DNA of 58,356 bases from Candidatus Bipolaricaulota bacterium (GCA_018400715.1 JAGYME010000008.1:1-58356); one strand, 5' to 3'. Positions 40,351 through 48,443 are shown, counted from the first letter of the stretch. Made by a program: numbers and translations. The notes: generated from the letters alone by a model not told the origin.

Positions 40351-40379
40351 ATTATAAATACACCGGAGGAGATCGTCAA
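40351..40379 (-). promoter_or_regulatory. Promoter of the aromatic operon
   Basis: On the minus strand TTGACG (40379-40374), 17 bases, TATAAT (40356-40351). Transcription would start within a few bases of the leader-peptide ATG at 40341. Confidence 0.85.
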
Positions 40380-40404
40380 CCCTGACTCGGAAAATACTGG
40401 CCAA

Positions 40405-40430
40405 AACCTTATCTATCCCGTCATAAGGTT
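40405..40430 (-). terminator. Possible terminator of the recA-recX-ispF unit
   Basis: AACCTTAT and ATAAGGTT (40423-40430 and 40405-40412) form an eight-pair stem followed by TTTT on the minus strand. It lies between the ispF stop and the aromatic promoter. The T-run is short. Confidence 0.45.
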
Positions 40431-40465
40431 GACTTTGTCATATTATTCTTCCCCGCTCGGAGGGA

Positions 40466-40957
40466 TCAACTCGTATTCGTAGACGACCTCCGCAGGGCAG
40501 CTATCGCCTCTGCGCCAACTCCGTCCTCCGCGCCGATGAACCCTAGTCCTTCGGTCGTAGTCGCCTTGACGTTGACCGGTGCCCCGACTACCTCGGAGAT
40601 GGTCTGGGCCATCCTCTCACGCTCTGGCCCAATTCGCGGCCTCTGGATAACGAGGGTGGAGTCGACGTTTGCCACCTGGAAACCATGTTCGGAGAGCTTA
40701 TCCGTAACTCGCCTCAGCAGCTCCAGGCTCGAGATGTCCTTGTACGCCGGGTCGTCGTCGGGAAAGTTCTCCCCGATATCCCCCAGTCCCGCCGCTCCTA
40801 GCAGGGCATCGCAGACCGCATGTAGCAGTACGTCTCCATCCGAGTGAGCGACCGTGCCCAGGTGATAGTCAAATTCCACTCCCCCCAGGACCAGGCTCTC
40901 GCCCTCTCTGAGGAGGTGAAAGTCCACTCCAAGACCAACTCGGAAGTCTTCAGCCAT
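40466..40957 (-). CDS. ispF: 2-C-methyl-D-erythritol 2,4-cyclodiphosphate synthase
   Basis: This 163-residue enzyme of the MEP isoprenoid pathway has zinc ligands in GLGVDFH and the motif AHSDGDVLLHAVCDALLGAAG, then TEGLGFIGAEDGVGAEA near the end. It overlaps recX by eight bases, an unusual partner for an isoprenoid gene. IspD, sometimes fused or adjacent, is not in the window. Confidence 0.95.
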   Translation of the reverse strand: MAEDFRVGLGVDFHLLREGESLVLGGVEFDYHLGTVAHSDGDVLLHAVCDALLGAAGLGDIGENFPDDDPAYKDISSLELLRRVTDKLSEHGFQVANVDSTLVIQRPRIGPERERMAQTISEVVGAPVNVKATTTEGLGFIGAEDGVGAEAIAALRRSSTNTS

Positions 40958-41477
40958 CGTTGAACAGCAACTCCTTTAATACCTGTTTTACCTCTCCGCG
41001 GGAAAAACCTCGGCGAACTAGAAAGGAGGAGGTCTTCCGGTACTTAGCCTTCACGTCGTCACCCTCGTAGCGTCTTAACCTCTTCTTCGCGAGCTCCCTG
41101 CACTTTTCAGCCTGATCGTAATCGGCGAGGGCCTCGTCGAGGGCGTCGTTGGCTACCTCCCGGTCAACGCCGTATTCAAGCAACTTGCGGTAGAGGCCGG
41201 ACCTTCCCGTCGGCTTGTTCCGCTTTCTATCCTCAATGAAGTACTTGGCAAACAGCCTGTCATCTACGTTCCCGGTGGCCTTCGCCCAGTCCATTGCCTC
41301 CCCGATCACTTCCGGGGAATATCCTTTCTCTTCCAACCGTTCCCGCGTCTCCTGCTCCGTCCTGGGACGATACTTAAACAACAGGTCCAGGTAAGATTTG
41401 GCGCGCTCCAGTTCGTCGGAGTCCGTTGACCCCTGGGAATTATTCTTCCGACCCTTCAGATTCTTCCTCTTGTCCAT
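40950..41477 (-). CDS. recX: Regulatory protein RecX
   Basis: This 175-residue helical-repeat protein binds and modulates RecA filaments. RecX signatures include [17 protein letters not shown] and [33 protein letters not shown], split here by position. It overlaps the recA 3' end by 38 bases, so it is co-expressed and probably kept low by coupling. The first ~20 residues are polar and poorly conserved. Confidence 0.92.
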   Translation of the reverse strand: MDKRKNLKGRKNNSQGSTDSDELERAKSYLDLLFKYRPRTEQETRERLEEKGYSPEVIGEAMDWAKATGNVDDRLFAKYFIEDRKRNKPTGRSGLYRKLLEYGVDREVANDALDEALADYDQAEKCRELAKKRLRRYEGDDVKAKYRKTSSFLVRRGFSRGEVKQVLKELLFNDG

Positions 41478-42486
41478 CCGAATCCGCCTCCGAGCCGTCG
41501 ACGGATAGTCCCGCCGCCTGCCGGATTTTCTGTTCTATCTCGTCGGCCACGTCTTCGTTTTCTTTGAGGAATTCCTCGCTATTGTCAACTCCCTGTCCGA
41601 GCCGGGTGTCACCATAGGAGTACCATGATCCATTCCGCTCGACGATATCGTACTTTTCTCCCAGGGTAATCAGTTCTCTGGGGCGCGAGATCCCCTCGCC
41701 GTAAATAATGTCGAAGTTAGCCTCTTTAAACGGCGGGGCCACCTTGTTTTTCACGACTTTGACGGTAATCGCGTTGCCAACCTTTTCTCCGTCCTTGTCC
41801 AAAGTCTTCGTAATGTAGATGTTTAGCCTCAGCGAACTGTAGAACTTCAGCGCCCTACCGCCAGAAGTAGTCGTAGACGGACCCCAGGGCGAGTTATTGA
41901 TTTTCGACCTGATCTGGTTAGTGAAGACGACGGTAGTCCGTGATTGAGATATCGCCCCGGCCAGCTTTCTCATCGCCTGGGACATCAGCCTCGCCTGGAG
42001 ACCGACCTGGGAGTCACCCATCTCTCCTTCCAGTTCGGCCTGAGGAACGAGTGCTGCAACTGAATCGATGACGACCATGTCGAGCGCCCCGCTGCGAATT
42101 AGTTTTTCGGTGATCTCCAAGGCCTCTTCGCCTGAATTTGGCTGACTCAACAGCAACCTATCGAGATCAATGCCTATGTCCCGAGAATACTTTGGGTCTA
42201 GCGCGTGTTCAGCATCGACAAACGCTGCGGCGCCGTCATTTTTGTGGACCTCAGCCAGCATGTGAAGGGCCAAGGTGGTCTTGCCGCTCGATTCCTTGCC
42301 GAATATCTCGACAATTCTTCCCCGCGGGACTCCACCGGCCCCCAGCGCTATGTCCAGCGCTAGCGACCCACTGGGCGTGACATCTACCTCGAGTGCTTTC
42401 TCGTCACCCATCCACATTATCGAGCCTTCGCCGTGATCCTTCTTTATCCTGTCCAGCGTGTTGTTTAAAACATCTTCTTTACCCAT
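41440..42486 (-). CDS. recA: Recombinase RecA
   Basis: This 348-residue recombinase has the P-loop [13 protein letters not shown], the Walker B region [12 protein letters not shown] and the L2-region [13 protein letters not shown]. The C-terminal tail is extremely Glu/Asp/Ser-rich. GAGGTG precedes the ATG. It heads a recA-recX-ispF unit. No obvious SOS box was recognised in the 75 bases between it and ndk. Confidence 0.97.
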   Translation of the reverse strand: MGKEDVLNNTLDRIKKDHGEGSIMWMGDEKALEVDVTPSGSLALDIALGAGGVPRGRIVEIFGKESSGKTTLALHMLAEVHKNDGAAAFVDAEHALDPKYSRDIGIDLDRLLLSQPNSGEEALEITEKLIRSGALDMVVIDSVAALVPQAELEGEMGDSQVGLQARLMSQAMRKLAGAISQSRTTVVFTNQIRSKINNSPWGPSTTTSGGRALKFYSSLRLNIYITKTLDKDGEKVGNAITVKVVKNKVAPPFKEANFDIIYGEGISRPRELITLGEKYDIVERNGSWYSYGDTRLGQGVDNSEEFLKENEDVADEIEQKIRQAAGLSVDGSEADSDGQEEESEGSEE

Positions 42487-42561
42487 AAAGACACCTCTTT
42501 CTTAAATATTCTCTCTCCCTCGTCCGGGGGAACCCTTCCCCGGTTTGACCTTTCCTCCGGA

Positions 42562-43005
42562 TTAATGCCATTCTCCAACCGTCAATTCGTAGTCGAGGAT
42601 CTCTGGGGGTTCAAAGAACAAGTCGATCTCTCGCTCGGCCGACTCGGGTGAGTCGGACCCGTGGACCAGATTCATGGTCAAATCGAGTCCGAAATCGCCC
42701 CTGATCGTGCCCGGTTCCGCCTCAAATGGATTGGTTGCCCCCATCATCTTTCTCAGGACGTTTATCGCCTGTTCACCTTCGACCACCATCGCCACGATCG
42801 GGCTTGACGTAATAAAGCCAAATAGGTCGGAAAAGAAATCCTTGTCCACGTGTTCAGCGTAATGCTCCTTTGCCAGACCTTCCTCTACTCTCATCATCTT
42901 CATCCCCACGACCTTCAACCCTTTCTTCTCTATCCTATCGATCAGCTTACCCATGAGGCCTCGCTGCACTGTATCCGGCTTCAACAAGACCAAACTTCTT
43001 TCCAT
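42562..43005 (-). CDS. ndk: Nucleoside diphosphate kinase
   Basis: This 147-residue enzyme balances nucleoside triphosphates. It has LLKPDTVQRGLMG at the start and the catalytic His in NLVHGSDSPESAERE. The length is typical. AGGAGG precedes the ATG. It lies between dprA and recA on the same strand. Confidence 0.96.
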   Translation of the reverse strand: MERSLVLLKPDTVQRGLMGKLIDRIEKKGLKVVGMKMMRVEEGLAKEHYAEHVDKDFFSDLFGFITSSPIVAMVVEGEQAINVLRKMMGATNPFEAEPGTIRGDFGLDLTMNLVHGSDSPESAEREIDLFFEPPEILDYELTVGEWH

Positions 43006-43033
43006 CTAAAATAACCTCCTAAACTTGGATTAT

Positions 43034-44131
43034 TTACTTTACCTTGGCCCACAAATTCCCTTCAGATCTCTCCACCAATTCATCAATTTCCAACTGGAAA
43101 ATTATATGGGATAACCTCGCCGGTGGAAAGTCAACCCGTCCCAGAACCTCGTTGAAGTGGATCGGTTCGTAATCCAACACGGCATAGACCTTCCTCTGCT
43201 CATCGGTAAGGTCGGGCTCCTGTCCTACGGCGTCCTCCTCCAGCGGTAGCGAGAGTTGCAGGTTGTTGAATTCTTCCACCACGTCCGCGGCGTCCTCCAC
43301 CAACTTCGCGCCATCTTTGATGAGACCGTGATTTCCCCTCATCGTACTCCTCCTCGCATCACCAGGGACGGCGAAGACCTCCCGTCCCTGGTTCAGGGCA
43401 TCGTGGGCGGTAATCAATGCCCCACTCTTCGCCGGCGCCTCCACGACGAGGACCCCGCGGGACAGACCGCTAATTACCCTGTTTCTCTGCGGAAAGGACC
43501 ATCTGCTCGGCCCCTGATCGAGAGGGAACTCGCTCAACACCGCTCCACTGGCGGAGATCCGCCGCATCAAGTTGACGTTCTCCCGCGGATAGGGAACAGC
43601 AAAACCGGTCCCCATTACCGCGATAGTCCTCCCATTTGCATTCAGAGCGGCCTGGTGGCTAAAGGTATCTATGCCCCTCGCCATACCACTGATCACCGTG
43701 AATCCAGCTCGGCAAAGTTGGTCGGACAGCTTCTCCGCCATCCTCTTTCCGTAGTTGCTGTACTTCCTCGTCCCCACCATCCCGATGGCCATAAGGTCAT
43801 CCTGGCGGTATTCCCCCTTCACGTACAGGAGAGGGGGAGGTTTAGCTATCGACCTCAACGGCTCCGGGTACAAGTTGTCTTCCAGCGTTATCAACTGGAT
43901 TCCTTGGTCCTCACAGCGGCGTAGTTCGTCATCTACGGCATCGTCGTCCCGACCTTCAACTAACCGGGCGGCAAACTCCTCACCCCCCGGTACCTCCCGT
44001 AGTTTCTCCTCGGAAGCGTACCAGGCCTTCTCCAAATCGGAGAAATAGTTGAGGAGGAGGTGAAACCTGCGTGGGGTAACCGCCTCGATCGTGTTGAGGC
44101 CGACCCAATACCTCTTCGTCTCGTCGTCCAT
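43034..44131 (-). CDS. dprA: DNA-processing protein DprA
   Basis: This 365-residue protein loads RecA on incoming single-stranded DNA in natural transformation. The Rossmann-like core has GMVGTRKYSNYGKRMAE, SGMARGIDTFSHQAAL and SEFPLDQGP. The N-terminal helical and C-terminal winged-helix parts are also present. I chose the ATG at 44131, after AGGGTGA. The closeness to recA suggests a shared DNA-uptake or recombination role. Confidence 0.94.
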   Translation of the reverse strand: MDDETKRYWVGLNTIEAVTPRRFHLLLNYFSDLEKAWYASEEKLREVPGGEEFAARLVEGRDDDAVDDELRRCEDQGIQLITLEDNLYPEPLRSIAKPPPLLYVKGEYRQDDLMAIGMVGTRKYSNYGKRMAEKLSDQLCRAGFTVISGMARGIDTFSHQAALNANGRTIAVMGTGFAVPYPRENVNLMRRISASGAVLSEFPLDQGPSRWSFPQRNRVISGLSRGVLVVEAPAKSGALITAHDALNQGREVFAVPGDARRSTMRGNHGLIKDGAKLVEDAADVVEEFNNLQLSLPLEEDAVGQEPDLTDEQRKVYAVLDYEPIHFNEVLGRVDFPPARLSHIIFQLEIDELVERSEGNLWAKVK

Positions 44132-44275
44132 AGAATCACCCTGGTTGCGCAACGATAATTGTTACCGCAGGGCGAGGCCTTTTCTATAAGGTAGGTTAAC
44201 TAACCACGTCCTTTCCCCCAGAGCAGGGCATATAGGAGGGAGTCGCGGTAAAAAGGGGAGGATTAACGATGAACC

Positions 44276-44776
44276 TTAAAAATAGTAGTGAAAACCGCTA
44301 CCAAATGTCATCCCAAAGTCATTAATCGCCTGGCCCTGAAGCCCAAATTCCAGGTTAATTCTAAACCTTTCGGACAACACGTTAAGGGCCACGCCTCCAG
44401 TTGCCACGGCCGTAAAGTGACCTAAACTGGCCGGATTATACGCGTCGAAGTTGTAGGCTCCACCGGTCGCCACGTAGAAGTTGACGACTTCGTTGTCCGT
44501 GAGATATGAAAGGAGGCGGAGTGAGGCCGTTCCGTCGATCCCGTAGTATGGGCTTGACCACAGCACTGCATTGACTTCAACCCCAAACCTGCTGTTGAGT
44601 CGTAACCTGGTGCTAATTCCGCCGGAGGGGAAGACGAACTGTGCTCCTACGCCAAACCTGGGGAACGGCTCGGTAAGTTCGTTGCCGTCATCAGCCAAGG
44701 AAGAGACCGGGGGAAACAACAGTAAACTGACCACGGCCAACGCCACAAGACAAAGAAGAGATTTCCGCGACAGCAC
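44276..44776 (-). CDS. Outer-membrane beta-barrel protein, OmpW/OmpX-like
   Basis: This 166-residue protein has a signal sequence (hydrophobic to about residue 20, cleavage near SSLA-DD) and then alternating beta strands such as RFGVGAQFVF, SRFGVEVNAVL and FRINLEFGLQ. It ends GSGFHYYF; the terminal Phe is the BAM recognition signal for outer-membrane barrels. The GTG at 44776 is chosen because GGTGAT lies just upstream and the signal sequence begins there. The protein indicates a diderm cell. Its precise function is unknown. Confidence 0.75.
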   Translation of the reverse strand: MLSRKSLLCLVALAVVSLLLFPPVSSLADDGNELTEPFPRFGVGAQFVFPSGGISTRLRLNSRFGVEVNAVLWSSPYYGIDGTASLRLLSYLTDNEVVNFYVATGGAYNFDAYNPASLGHFTAVATGGVALNVLSERFRINLEFGLQGQAINDFGMTFGSGFHYYF

Positions 44777-44878
44777 AAATATCACCCATAATAGGTTAAC
44801 CGGCATCGGTAACTTTGACAAACCTGGGAGCGAGCCCCTCCTCGGCCGGGGTTTTCCGATCGAACGAGGCATAATAGC

Positions 44879-44907
44879 TTGACAATCCTACTAATCTATG
44901 ATATTAT
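44879..44907 (+). promoter_or_regulatory. Promoter of the small gene at 44937
   Basis: TTGACA (44879-44884), 17 bases, TATTAT (44902-44907). A TATAAT overlaps three bases further on. Confidence 0.65.
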
Positions 44908-44936
44908 AATGAAAATTGTTTAGGGTAGGGGTAAAT

Positions 44937-45056
44937 ATGATAAAAAACTTGAATGATTCACTCGTTTTCTTGGCGGCTTTGTCATTCACTAGCGATAAGA
45001 GGATCATGAACCCCATTACACCTAAGATTAGCGACAAATACAAGATGGGCTTTTAG
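44937..45056 (+). CDS. Small protein of 39 residues, or a small RNA
   Basis: An ATG six bases after TAGGGG opens a 39-residue reading frame beginning MIKNLNDSLVFLAALSF and ending KYKMGF. It has its own promoter and ends inside a terminator hairpin, so the transcript is a separate unit of about 150 bases. The peptide is basic and only mildly hydrophobic. The complementary strand can encode a short membrane helix but lacks a ribosome-binding site. A small RNA is equally possible. Confidence 0.4.
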   Translation: MIKNLNDSLVFLAALSFTSDKRIMNPITPKISDKYKMGF

Positions 45057-45062
45057 CCCATC
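45044..45062 (+). terminator. Terminator of the small gene
   Basis: GATGGGC (45044-45050), loop TTTTA, GCCCATC (45056-45062) is a perfect seven-pair stem, followed by ATAAAA. It overlaps the stop codon of the small reading frame. Confidence 0.6.
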
Positions 45063-45193
45063 ATAAAAGACTCTGCCAATCAGCTGAGTTGCCTCCACCG
45101 GGATTTTAACGAACGAGGAACCGACTACGGACATAAGAAGATGAAGATATAGATTTTCAGGAAAAATGCTCACACCCCCTCGGCGGAGCATTC

Positions 45194-45229
45194 AGGCAAG
45201 TTCGACCTCCCCTCCGGTCGAACTTGCCT
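45194..45229. repeat. Perfect 14-bp inverted repeat
   Basis: AGGCAAGTTCGACC (45194-45207) and GGTCGAACTTGCCT (45216-45229) are exact complements around an eight-base loop. No T-run follows on either strand. It may be a factor-independent terminator remnant, an RNA-stabilising hairpin or a protein site. Confidence 0.55.
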
Positions 45230-45334
45230 ACCTTCTCGGCAAAGACGACCTGGAGGGAACTCTCAAGCAATCAACTCTTATCAGTACAGAAATTTATTAA
45301 CACCTATTAACACCAATAAAAGGAGTGTTACACC

Positions 45335-46093
45335 ATGCAGAACAGACTCGCCATTTCACTTGGCCTTCTCGTGTTGGTCGGACTTACCTTAATGACGGGA
45401 TTTGCGGTAGCTGCAGAAGATAAGCCAACGTATACGTTCGCCACAGAAGCGGCGTGGGCACCCTGGGACTACATTAACGAGGACGGGGAGCTGGTCGGGA
45501 TAGACATCGACATTATCAGGGCCATCGCCGAAGTCCAGGACTTCAACGTCAAGTTTACGAAATCGCAGTGGTCTTCCTTGATTCCGATGGTCAACATGGG
45601 TAAAGCCGACATGACGGGGGGAGGGATGTCAATCACTCCGGAGCGGGAAAAGAGGGTCGACTTTACTGAGCCCTACTGGTTCACGGAGCTCGCCGTCATC
45701 GTCAGGGACGACTCCGACCTCAACGTCTTCTCCGCAATGACCCATGGGGCAAGGATAAGCAACCAGAGCAATACCACAGGCGCCGACTGGGTAAGAAAGA
45801 ACCTGATCGAGAAAGGTTACGACCTGGAACAGAAACTTTACGAGAACTACCCCCAGGCTACCCAGGCCCTCATCTCCAGCAAGGTGGACGCGACGGTAAT
45901 GGACGCCACCAGCGCCGAACAGGCCATATCCGCCGGCAAGCCGATAGAGATCGTCGGCTACATCAGAACGGGCGAGGCCTACGGGTACGCCGTCCAGGAA
46001 GGAGACGAGGAACTCCTCAACACATTGAACGACGGATTGAAAAAGCTCAAGGAATCCGGTAGATTCGAGGAGATAGTCAACAAATACCTATAA
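45335..46093 (+). CDS. Amino-acid ABC transporter substrate-binding protein (family 3)
   Basis: This 252-residue periplasmic binding protein has a signal peptide (residues 1-27, cleavage near AVAA-EDK, no lipobox). The family-3 fold shows in AAWAPWDYINEDGELVGIDI, GKADMTGGGMSITPEREKRV and DFTEPYWF. It captures a polar or aromatic amino acid for the two permeases encoded next. AAGGAG precedes the ATG. Tandem ATTAACACC repeats just upstream may be an operator. The substrate is not readable. Confidence 0.92.
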   Translation: MQNRLAISLGLLVLVGLTLMTGFAVAAEDKPTYTFATEAAWAPWDYINEDGELVGIDIDIIRAIAEVQDFNVKFTKSQWSSLIPMVNMGKADMTGGGMSITPEREKRVDFTEPYWFTELAVIVRDDSDLNVFSAMTHGARISNQSNTTGADWVRKNLIEKGYDLEQKLYENYPQATQALISSKVDATVMDATSAEQAISAGKPIEIVGYIRTGEAYGYAVQEGDEELLNTLNDGLKKLKESGRFEEIVNKYL

Positions 46094-46112
46094 CCGATAA
46101 TCGACGTTAACG

Positions 46113-46147
46113 GACAGACCGGGGCCCATAGGTTGCCCCGGTCTGTC
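46113..46147 (+). terminator. Intercistronic hairpin after the binding-protein gene
   Basis: GACAGACCGGGGC (46113-46125) and GCCCCGGTCTGTC (46135-46147) are perfect complements around nine bases. It is followed by TT only. Such hairpins usually stop most transcripts or shield the 3' end, giving more binding protein than permease. Confidence 0.75.
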
Positions 46148-46151
46148 TTCG

Positions 46152-46192
46152 CAGTGTAAATAAGACATTTCACAGTGTAAACAAGATATAAG
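46152..46192 (+). repeat. Tandem direct repeat, period 21
   Basis: CAGTGTAAATAAGACAT (46152) recurs as CAGTGTAAACAAGATAT (46173), with two differences in 17. It lies between the hairpin and the first permease gene. The 21-base period, two helical turns, would suit cooperative protein binding. Confidence 0.45.
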
Positions 46193-46205
46193 GATGGGTT
46201 GAATA

Positions 46206-46886
46206 TTGCAGGCATTTGTAGACCAACTACTCATACTTTGGGATAACGCCCCCGCGCTACTCAAAGGCCTGGAAGTCACCGTAGAACTAGGTTTCTCCTT
46301 CTTCTTTCTGGGGTTTTTTATCGCAATCTTCATCGCTCTGGGGGTCGTCTACGGTTCAAAGACGGTGAGCAGGATACTCTCGGGCTTTTCCTGGATCTTC
46401 CGTAGCCTGCCAGCGATCATCCTCTTATTCATCTTCTATTACGGGCCGGCGAGGATCGGGATCAACCTCTCGCCGTTCTGGGCGGCACTCCTCGCGCTGG
46501 GATTACGACACGCTGGATATCAGACTCACTACTTCCGGGGCGCGATACAGTCAATTGGAACGGGACAGCTTGCGGCAGCCAGGGCCCTTGGCATGAGCCT
46601 GCCCAGAGGCCTGTTCGAAGTCGTGTTGCCGCAGATGCTACGGTTTTCCATCCCGGCGAGCGCAAACGAATATGCTATAACCATCAAGGATACTTCGCTG
46701 GCCTTTGCCATCGGGGTCGTGGAAATACTCCAGCAGGGGAACTACATAATCGCCCGCGAGTACAACCCGCTGACCGTCTACATTACGATCGCTATTATCT
46801 ATTGGATAATTACTCGGTTGGGAACAAGGCTCTTCAGTCACCTCGAAGAGAGGTACAAGATTCCTGGCTTCGAGCTGACCAGGTAA
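46206..46886 (+). CDS. Amino-acid ABC transporter permease 1 (HisM/GlnP type)
   Basis: This 226-residue membrane protein of the His/Glu/Gln permease family has about five helices. The cytoplasmic EAA loop that contacts the ATPase reads AARALGMSLPRGLFEVVLPQ. The TTG start follows AGGATGGG by seven bases. It forms a heterodimer with the next gene product. Confidence 0.92.
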   Translation: MQAFVDQLLILWDNAPALLKGLEVTVELGFSFFFLGFFIAIFIALGVVYGSKTVSRILSGFSWIFRSLPAIILLFIFYYGPARIGINLSPFWAALLALGLRHAGYQTHYFRGAIQSIGTGQLAAARALGMSLPRGLFEVVLPQMLRFSIPASANEYAITIKDTSLAFAIGVVEILQQGNYIIAREYNPLTVYITIAIIYWIITRLGTRLFSHLEERYKIPGFELTR

Positions 46887-46895
46887 GGGATATAC

Positions 46896-47564
46896 ATGGA
46901 CTTCTTTAACTACATCGGGGAGATACTGCCAGCGCTGGGCTTCGGCGTGAAGATTACCTTGATAATGACCGCCACCTCCATGGGATTGGCCGCAGCCATC
47001 GCCGTTCTCCTCGCTATCGGTAAGATGTATGGACCCAAACCAATTCAGTGGTTCTGCTCTGCTTACATAGAGCTCTTCCGCGGCACCCCGCTTTTGGTCC
47101 AACTATTCATCATCTACTTCGGGCTGCCGGAGGTCGGGCTTAACTTTCCCTCGTTGATCGCGGCAATCGTCGGGTTTGCCCTCAACAGCGGTGCCTACCA
47201 GGCGGAGTACCTTCGCGGTGCAATTCAATCCATAAAGACGGGCCAGCTAGAAGCCGCTCGCTCAATTGGCCTAAGCTTTACCGAGTCGTTGAGGTCCATA
47301 GTCTTGCCTCAGGCCCTGCGCAGAGTTATCCCCGCTTGGTCCAACGACGTAATCTACACGTTAAAGTACACTTCGGTCGCCTTCATGATTGGCGCCCACG
47401 AACTCACTTCTGTGGCCAAGATCATGGCGGGCCGGTACTTCCGATTCGCCGACACGTTCATCGTCGTCGGGGTCATGTACCTCGTACTCGTATACATATT
47501 CTCCACCTCCGTCAACCTCCTGGAACAGAGGATGCGGATCCCCGGCTTCGAGATGAGGGATTAA
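46896..47564 (+). CDS. Amino-acid ABC transporter permease 2 (HisM/GlnP type)
   Basis: This 222-residue partner permease begins nine bases after permease 1 and has the same topology. FRGTPLLVQLFIIYFGLPEV is the family signature, and the EAA loop reads AARSIGLSFTESLRSIVLPQ. The ATP-binding subunit that normally completes the operon is absent; the next gene is a ThiF-like enzyme. An ATPase encoded elsewhere must serve the transporter if it is active. Confidence 0.92.
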   Translation: MDFFNYIGEILPALGFGVKITLIMTATSMGLAAAIAVLLAIGKMYGPKPIQWFCSAYIELFRGTPLLVQLFIIYFGLPEVGLNFPSLIAAIVGFALNSGAYQAEYLRGAIQSIKTGQLEAARSIGLSFTESLRSIVLPQALRRVIPAWSNDVIYTLKYTSVAFMIGAHELTSVAKIMAGRYFRFADTFIVVGVMYLVLVYIFSTSVNLLEQRMRIPGFEMRD

Positions 47565-47609
47565 GCTGCCCAAACTCTCTCCCGCGGGCTGACTAACAGC
47601 CTCTAACCC

Positions 47610-47637
47610 TTGATCGCGAAGAACTATCTCATACCAT
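47610..47637 (+). promoter_or_regulatory. Probable promoter of the ThiF/MoeB-like gene
   Basis: TTGATC (47610-47615), 16 bases, TACCAT (47632-47637). The ATG at 47647 is nine bases past the -10 box and has no ribosome-binding site, again a leaderless layout. Confidence 0.45.
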
Positions 47638-47646
47638 ATTCATGCC

Positions 47647-48381
47647 ATGGAGCAAGGCGATCCCCCATTAGAAATCGAGAGGTACGAAAACCAGTTGCCG
47701 GTTGTCGGCGAAACCGGCCAGGAAAAGCTAGCCGACTCTTCCGCAGCGGTGGTCGGCCTTGGCGGACTCGGGAGTCCTGCGGCGACGTACCTTGCCGCCG
47801 CGGGGGTGGGGCAGTTGGTGATAATCGACGGAGATTCCGTGGATAAATCCAACCTGAACAGACAAATACTCTACCGCCCCGAGGACGTGGGGGCAAAGAA
47901 GGCGGACGTCGCCAAAGCAAGACTTTCCTCGTTTAATCCCTCTATCGAAGTATCAGCAATTGGCGAGAGAGTCACGAAAGGGGAGGTCCAACTTCCTGAG
48001 ACCGACTTGATAGTTGGAGCCGTCGACAACTTCGAGACCAGACACCTGTTGAACGAAATAGCCGTTGCCCGAGGTATCCCCTACGTACACGGCGCCGTCG
48101 AAGGCCTTAACGGGGTCCTTACCGTGGTCTTACCGGGACAAACCCCTTGCCTTAACTGCATCTTACCCCGTAACGTAGACCGGAAGGTCGCCGGTCATAC
48201 AACCGGCGGGGTGACGGGGGTAATCGGGGGATTGATGGCAAACGAGGGGATCAAGTTCCTCTCACAGGCCGGTGATGTCGCCGCGGGCTACCTGCTGACC
48301 TGCGACCTCGGACACCTCGAGTTCGACAGAATCCACCTGGAAAGAAACCCCAACTGCGAGGTCTGCGGCAATCTTTTCTAA
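47647..48381 (+). CDS. ThiF/MoeB/HesA-family adenylyltransferase (E1-like)
   Basis: This 244-residue enzyme activates the C-terminus of a small ubiquitin-like sulfur carrier (ThiS or MoaD type) with ATP. The nucleotide motif is VVGLGGLGSPAATYLAAAG, followed by DGDSVDKSNLNRQILY and the catalytic Asp in GAVDNFETR. Two zinc CxxC pairs, PCLNC and NCEVC, are present. The loop where ThiF and MoeB carry a conserved Cys reads AGHTTGGVTGVIGG, without Cys and shorter. No ThiS, MoaD or sulfurtransferase lies nearby. Confidence 0.88.
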   Translation: MEQGDPPLEIERYENQLPVVGETGQEKLADSSAAVVGLGGLGSPAATYLAAAGVGQLVIIDGDSVDKSNLNRQILYRPEDVGAKKADVAKARLSSFNPSIEVSAIGERVTKGEVQLPETDLIVGAVDNFETRHLLNEIAVARGIPYVHGAVEGLNGVLTVVLPGQTPCLNCILPRNVDRKVAGHTTGGVTGVIGGLMANEGIKFLSQAGDVAAGYLLTCDLGHLEFDRIHLERNPNCEVCGNLF

Positions 48382-48427
48382 CTACAGCGGATTAACCGCA
48401 CGACTTCCATCGCACAGGTAACGAATT

Positions 48428-48443
48428 TCCGCTATTTAGCGGA
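48428..48443 (+). terminator. Small hairpin after the ThiF-like gene
   Basis: TCCGCT (48428-48433), loop ATTT, AGCGGA (48438-48443), followed by CTCTT. This is a modest terminator candidate. Confidence 0.4.

Larger units (their letters stand above)
44777..45334. other. Intergenic region around the small gene at 44937
   Basis: Apart from the small gene, its promoter and terminator, the stretch 45063-45334 holds no gene. It has a perfect 14-bp hairpin (45194-45229) and, at about 45297-45316, the tandem ATTAACACC repeats before the transporter gene. Confidence 0.5.

Noticed and set aside
44982..45191. Open frame of 69 codons on the minus strand opposite the small gene
   Set aside because: It has no ribosome-binding site and runs through a perfect terminator hairpin. 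The plus strand has promoter, ribosome-binding site and terminator.
45194..45229. tRNA-like T-arm (GTTCGA and GGTCGAAC)
   Set aside because: These bases belong to a perfect 14-bp inverted repeat. No acceptor, D or anticodon arms surround them.
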